A DNA stretch of 17,236 nucleotides from an uncultured Erysipelotrichaceae bacterium (GTDB lineage Bacteria; Bacillota_I; Bacilli_A; Erysipelotrichales; Erysipelotrichaceae). The position numbers and the translations under genes were made by a program. Positions within the stretch are counted from its first letter, which is position 1. The number at the start of each line of letters is the position of its first letter. Below, one piece after another: positions 14,194 through 17,236 of this stretch. Where the stretch lies: assembly GCA_934699415.1 (NCBI GenBank), contig CAKUWO010000024.1, forward strand, positions 1 to 17,236. The letters are read 5' to 3'. The notes below the pieces were generated by a model. That model worked only from the letters and a program-made list of their open reading frames with translations, made no database searches and was not told where the DNA came from.

Positions 14194-15510
14194 CTATTCC
14201 TCGTTTAGAGCTTCGATTTCAGAAATCATTTCTTCATCTGTTTTTACACAATATTTATATTGAACTAAGGTATTAAGAATCTTTTGACCCTTAATCATTC
14301 TTTCTCTTAATTCCTTAGACATTTCGTCCATATTAGCTAATTCATAAACTTCTTTTTGTTCCAAATAACTTAAGAGTTCTGCACGAATCTTCGAACCAAT
14401 TCTCTTCATCTTCTTAGTCTGCACAGCACCACCTAGACGAGATACTGATAAACCATAATCAATAGCTGGTTTTTGTCCTTTATCAAAGTTTTTCTTTGAT
14501 AAAACAATCTGTCCATCAGTAATAGAGATGATATTAGTAGAGATGTAGTCAGTAATATCTCCACCTCTCGTTTCACAAATTGGTAAAACTGTAATTGATG
14601 CTCCATTTTCATATTGGCATCCTTTTTCAAGTAGTCTTGAATGCGAATAGAAAATATCTGGTGGATAAGCATCTCTACCTGGAGTATTGCCTTCAAGTAA
14701 AGCAATTTCACGGCAACAATCGGCATGACGTTTTAAATCATCAATCGCAATTAAAACATCATAACCATGGCGCATAATTGTTTCAGCCATACTCATTGCA
14801 GCATATGGTGTGAACTTAAGCAAAGGTGATGGATTATCATTGAAAGCAGCAACAATCATGGTATAAGCCATAGCACCATGCTTAGAAAGCTGTTCATAGA
14901 TCATCTTGACATCTTTTTTAGTCTTACCTAATGCGACATAAATGCAAATAACTTTCTTACCCTTTTGGTTAACAATTGTATCTAAAGCGATTTGTGTTTT
15001 ACCAGTTTTTTTATCACCAATAATTAATTGACGTTGTCCTCTACCAATTGGATACATTAAATCGATACCAGTAATACCTGTTTGTAAAGGACGGTTAACG
15101 CTAGTTCTTTCCATAATAGGAATTGGATCTGTTTCGATATCAATATCTTCGCATCCCGCTACTTTTTCACCTTGTAACAAATCATTGCCGAAAATATCAA
15201 CAACTCCACCAATCATATTAGTAGTGAAAGAAGCTTTAATTAAAGTTTTAGTACAAGATACAGTATCACCAATCATAATAGGTTCATTAATAGACATTAA
15301 AGCTACTTTAATATCTTTTCTACCAATTGATTCTACATAACCAAAACCTTTACCTAAGATATCAATTCTTTCAAGGTATGATGCATCTTCAATACCTTCA
15401 ACTGTTAAAATAACACCATTAATAGCTGTTACTTTTCCAGTCTCAAAGACATTGTTCCCTTTTTTGATCTCTTCAATTTTGTTTAATAAACGATTATTTT
15501 CCTGTGCCAT
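14194..15510 (-). CDS. atpA: F-type ATPase alpha subunit (C-terminally short)
   Basis: 438 residues against about 500-513 in typical alpha. The N-terminal beta-barrel region and nucleotide domain align well: RGQRQLIIGDKKTGKT holds the P-loop (165-172, usually GDRQTGKT), followed by YVALGKTKKDV, TPYAAMSMAE, the IAIDDLKRHA Walker B region (Asp257/258), TPGRDAYPPDIFYSHSRLLE, and LPICETRGGDITDYISTN. SVSRLGG (355-361) carries Arg358, the arginine finger that completes the beta catalytic site. Only about 77 residues follow it where the family has roughly 135, so most of the helical C-terminal domain is reduced. The N-terminal delta-binding helix region (residues 1-20) is rich in Asn, Glu and Lys. 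Start and end are fixed by the TAATG overlap with the b-delta gene and the two-base gap to gamma. Confidence 0.95.
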   Translation of the reverse strand: MAQENNRLLNKIEEIKKGNNVFETGKVTAINGVILTVEGIEDASYLERIDILGKGFGYVESIGRKDIKVALMSINEPIMIGDTVSCTKTLIKASFTTNMIGGVVDIFGNDLLQGEKVAGCEDIDIETDPIPIMERTSVNRPLQTGITGIDLMYPIGRGQRQLIIGDKKTGKTQIALDTIVNQKGKKVICIYVALGKTKKDVKMIYEQLSKHGAMAYTMIVAAFNDNPSPLLKFTPYAAMSMAETIMRHGYDVLIAIDDLKRHADCCREIALLEGNTPGRDAYPPDIFYSHSRLLEKGCQYENGASITVLPICETRGGDITDYISTNIISITDGQIVLSKKNFDKGQKPAIDYGLSVSRLGGAVQTKKMKRIGSKIRAELLSYLEQKEVYELANMDEMSKELRERMIKGQKILNTLVQYKYCVKTDEEMISEIEALNEE

Positions 15511-16265
15511 TATTGAAGTTCACTCCTGTCTATTCCATAGCGATATAATGTGCCATTAATAAGGACATTCATACCCTCTACCAATTCTTTTGATACCGTT
15601 GCATCAACATTTAGTTTCGTATGAAGTTCTTCTGCTGTCTTATAATCAGCAACATAGAACTTAATCTTATAATCTTTTAATTCTTTAAGACGAATTAATT
15701 TATTATAAAGGTCTATACCTCTTTCTGCTTGTCTTTTGATGTATTCAAGTTCTTCATTACTCAATGCATCTTGCATAACATTAAATTGATCTTCTTCACT
15801 AAGGGTATCTAACTGTGCAAAAACATTCTCGTCTATTTTATTAAGAATGCTTTTAATAATTTCTGTTTCGCTTGATACTTTCTTAACATAACTTAATAAT
15901 TTTGTAGCTGTTGATAAAGCATCAAAATTATAGTCATTTCTAAGAATGCTGTAGATTTCAGCACTTGACAGTTCACCCTCTTTGACAATTTCAATTTTAT
16001 CTTGGTATGGATTGTTTAAAGATGGTTCTGTTACTACTTTTTTATCTTCTTCATGTTTTTTCTTCATCTCAATACTTTCATGAAGATTTAAAAGTTCATT
16101 TCTTTTTAAAGATAATGCTTGATCATATTCAAGAAGTATTTGTGATGATAAGTGTCTAACTCTTCGTTTTGTATCTCGTGAAAGCTTTTCAATCGATAAA
16201 AGAACTAATATCGAAAGAAAAGCAATCACAACAACCGATACAATTACGCTTAATAAGGCTAACAT
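15510..16265 (-). CDS. F-type ATPase b-delta fusion-like peripheral stalk protein
   Basis: 251 residues in the position normally filled by atpF plus atpH. The N-terminus is one membrane helix (residues 2-25) followed by a charged helix to about residue 75 (SIEKLSRDTKRRVRHLSSQ...), as in subunit b. The middle (about 95-200) is mostly alpha-helical. The C-terminal ~45 residues (TVSKELVEGMNVLINGTLYR) resemble the delta ending, where a segment of the type D-x-SLIGG-(V/I)-x-(V/I)-(R/K)-IGD-x-V-(I/Y)-DGS is found. Both halves are divergent, so the fusion call rests on topology, this motif and gene order. A b-delta fusion is known from mycobacterial ATP synthase. Expected role: holding the head to the membrane. 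No ribosome site precedes its ATG; it overlaps the c stop as TAATG, so translation is probably coupled to c. Confidence 0.8.
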   Translation of the reverse strand: MLALLSVIVSVVVIAFLSILVLLSIEKLSRDTKRRVRHLSSQILLEYDQALSLKRNELLNLHESIEMKKKHEEDKKVVTEPSLNNPYQDKIEIVKEGELSSAEIYSILRNDYNFDALSTATKLLSYVKKVSSETEIIKSILNKIDENVFAQLDTLSEEDQFNVMQDALSNEELEYIKRQAERGIDLYNKLIRLKELKDYKIKFYVADYKTAEELHTKLNVDATVSKELVEGMNVLINGTLYRYGIDRSELQ

Positions 16266-16510
16266 TAGATAACGTAAGGGTTATAGAATAAGATAATAAA
16301 TACAAAGCCAAACAGAAGAAGGATTAATACTGTAAGGACAATAGCTACAAGCATAACAGATCCTACAACATCGCTCTTAGTTTCAGGGTTACGACCTACA
16401 GCTTCAGCTACTTTAGCTCCAATCAAGCCTAAACAGATTCCTACCCCTAAAAAAGCTAAACCAATAATCCAGCCTACAGCGCTGAAAATAGCACTTAATA
16501 AGTTTTCCAT
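16265..16510 (-). CDS. atpE: F-type ATPase c-like ring subunit without the ion-binding carboxylate
   Basis: 81 residues forming two membrane helices joined by a polar loop, the c-subunit fold. Helix 1 has the Gly-rich GVGICLGLIGAK, then VAEAVGRNPE matching the family loop (E. coli GKFLEGAARQPD). Aligning Lys33, Glu36 and Arg40 to E. coli Lys34, Glu37 and Arg41 without gaps puts Thr60 (codon ACA, 16331-16333) at the essential Asp61/Glu position. Helix 2 (about 48-76) contains no acidic residue at all, nor does helix 1, so this ring cannot carry H+ or Na+ in the normal way. The polar loop that contacts gamma and epsilon is kept, so attachment to the rotor remains plausible. The gene has the strongest ribosome site in the cluster (AAGGAG, 16518-16523), fitting a multi-copy subunit. 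Confidence 0.94.
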   Translation of the reverse strand: MENLLSAIFSAVGWIIGLAFLGVGICLGLIGAKVAEAVGRNPETKSDVVGSVMLVAIVLTVLILLLFGFVFIILFYNPYVI

Positions 16511-16517
16511 ACCTAAT

Positions 16518-16523
16518 CTCCTT
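16518..16523 (-). promoter_or_regulatory. Strong ribosome binding site for the c-like gene
   Basis: AAGGAG on the minus strand lies seven bases before the ATG at 16510. It sits in the 28-base gap (16511-16538) after the surface-protein stop, the largest non-coding interval in the window. No terminator hairpin is visible in this gap, which supports read-through from the surface-protein gene into the ATPase genes. Confidence 0.85.
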
Positions 16524-16538
16524 AATTAATATTGTCTT

Positions 16539-17236
16539 TTATTCGCCAGCTTCAACAGCTGATGTAGTAGATGTTGATAATTGGCAAGCAGCAGTACTAC
16601 CGCTACCTGTCTTTTCGTAGCCTTGGTTACATGTACATTCATAATTGCCTAATGAGGCATTAGTTGGGCATTTCCATTTTGCTTTGACTCTAATAGTGAA
16701 TTTATTGTCACCAGTAGCAACATAAGTAGGACCTACCTTAATTGATGTATTTGGATATTGTCTAAAAGCATCACCAATCATCCAACCATCAAAGGTAAGG
16801 CCCCATCCAGTTAATGATAATTTAGGAGGTAAGATATAGTCTTTACCACCTTGAACTTCTGCTTTTGAAACAACTTGCGCAAAGCCATCACTTACTTCAA
16901 TCTTATATTTTGAAGCACATGATGTGCCATCGTAATAACCATTTGTTGCATATTCACTCATCAATTCATAGACATTACTCTGGAAGGATTGATCATTTGA
17001 TAGATATACCTTAAAGAGGAATTTTTCTGAAGATGTTGAGTCTGGTGAAATTGGGTTTGCATTATCACCTAAAGTGAGATATAAACCATTATTTCCAATA
17101 GTGTCTTTAATAGAGAATACCTTATCATTTATAAGACGCGCTGGATTTAAGGAACATGAACCACCATTAATATCACCCACTACTAAACCATTATCATGTA
17201 GCTCTTTAAAGACATAGGCAATACTTTTACATAAGC
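16539..17236 (-). CDS. C-terminal part of a cysteine-containing surface protein (5' partial)
   Basis: The frame is open through the window edge, giving 231 residues before the TAA at 16539; the true start is outside. A GTG at 17180 has no ribosome site and lies within continuous coding frame, so it is not taken as the start. Visible parts: an unclassified region with GDINGGSCSLNPARL; a segment ending WGLTFDGWMIGD...RVKAKWKC that resembles the Listeria-Bacteroides (InlB B-type) repeat; and a terminal CPTNASLGNYECTCNQGYEK...AACQ stretch with EGF-like cysteine spacing. There are seven cysteines in all. It ends in a Ser/Thr tail (STSTTSAVEAGE) with no LPXTG motif or membrane anchor. Only 28 bases separate it from the c gene, so it probably belongs to the same transcript. 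It lies where subunit a is encoded in ordinary ATP synthase operons. Function not recognised. Confidence 0.82.
   Translation of the reverse strand, partial: LCKSIAYVFKELHDNGLVVGDINGGSCSLNPARLINDKVFSIKDTIGNNGLYLTLGDNANPISPDSTSSEKFLFKVYLSNDQSFQSNVYELMSEYATNGYYDGTSCASKYKIEVSDGFAQVVSKAEVQGGKDYILPPKLSLTGWGLTFDGWMIGDAFRQYPNTSIKVGPTYVATGDNKFTIRVKAKWKCPTNASLGNYECTCNQGYEKTGSGSTAACQLSTSTTSAVEAGE

Larger units (their letters stand above)
10545..17236 (-). other. Single compact operon: surface protein, F-type ATPase cluster, membrane partners
   Basis: Junctions in transcription order: surface protein to c, 28-base gap; c to b-delta, TAATG; b-delta to alpha, TAATG; alpha to gamma, two bases; gamma to beta, ATGATG; beta to epsilon, TAATG; epsilon to five-helix protein, 11-base overlap; five-helix to single-pass protein, 11-base overlap; single-pass protein to giant gene, one base. 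No room remains for an internal promoter or terminator outside coding sequence, so all genes visible here, including the giant one, are probably co-transcribed from a promoter upstream of the window. Confidence 0.85.

Noticed and set aside
11743..16510. Ordinary housekeeping ATP synthase operon
   Set aside because: The c subunit lacks the ion-binding carboxylate, subunit a is not visible, several subunits are shortened, and surface proteins flank the cluster.
11743..16510. Na+-pumping N-ATPase, V/A-type ATPase or flagellar/type III export ATPase
   Set aside because: N-ATPases have a different gene order (beta and epsilon first) and acidic c subunits; V/A types have larger A subunits; export ATPases use one FliI-like protein, while here distinct alpha and beta with c, gamma and epsilon are present.
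17178..17180. GTG as the start of the cysteine-rich surface protein
   Set aside because: No ribosome site precedes it and the frame stays open to the window edge, so the gene is treated as 5' partial.
1..17236. Mycoplasma genetic code (TGA as Trp)
   Set aside because: Trp codons are TGG (for example in beta and the giant protein) and TGA ends several genes exactly at coupled junctions.
1..17236. tRNA, rRNA, CRISPR array, insertion sequence or attachment site
   Set aside because: Coding sequence fills the window; the recurring DNA similarity near 1875-2850 is explained by GLUG protein repeats, with no spacer structure or terminal inverted repeats seen.

Overview
The window is one A+T-rich block (roughly one third G+C by eye) in which every gene lies on the minus strand, so transcription runs from high to low coordinates. 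There is almost no non-coding DNA: ten reading frames overlap or abut, and the largest gap is 28 bases. Tryptophan is encoded by TGG and TGA is used as a stop, so this is the standard bacterial code and not the Mycoplasma code. Strong AAGGAG ribosome sites, low G+C, and large surface proteins with GLUG, LamG and Listeria-Bacteroides-type repeats suggest a low-G+C Gram-positive (Bacillota) or a gut relative of the Mollicutes that kept the standard code. The taxon is an inference.

Layout in transcription order. (1) 17236-16539: the 3' part of a secreted or surface protein with a Listeria-Bacteroides-like repeat and an EGF-like cysteine tail. (2) 16510-11743: an F-type rotary ATPase cluster in the classical order c, b-delta fusion, alpha, gamma, beta, epsilon. 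(3) 11753-11223: a five-helix membrane protein. (4) 11233-10547: a single-pass membrane protein with a beta-rich ectodomain. (5) 10545-1: a giant membrane-anchored surface protein, at least 3,515 residues long and running off the window. It carries an Asn/Gly/Ser linker, Ig/FN3-like stretches, two phage-tail-type binding-like modules, three GLUG beta-solenoid regions, a LamG-like domain and a further Ig-like unit.

The key observation is that this is not an ordinary ATP synthase. The catalytic head looks competent: the beta P-loop, catalytic Glu and DELSEED are intact, and alpha has its arginine finger. The c subunit is recognisable along its whole length and keeps the Arg-Asn-Pro polar loop, but the membrane carboxylate that carries H+ or Na+ is a threonine (T60). 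No subunit a is visible; the gene directly upstream of c, where atpB normally sits, encodes a surface protein. Alpha and epsilon are C-terminally short, gamma is N-terminally short, and b and delta are fused. The genes that follow encode membrane-anchored and giant extracellular proteins, and two of these appear to share a membrane-proximal domain.

Working hypothesis (inference): a rotary ATPase has lost ion translocation and been repurposed as an ATP-driven machine coupled, through a c-like ring and extra membrane proteins, to a giant surface adhesin or processing system. The closest known analogy is the Type 2 and Type 3 F1-like ATPases of mycoplasmas, linked to gliding in M. mobile and to surface immunoglobulin handling in others. 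Those clusters, as described, lack recognisable c, b and delta genes. Retention of c and b-delta here would make this a distinct variant or an evolutionary intermediate.
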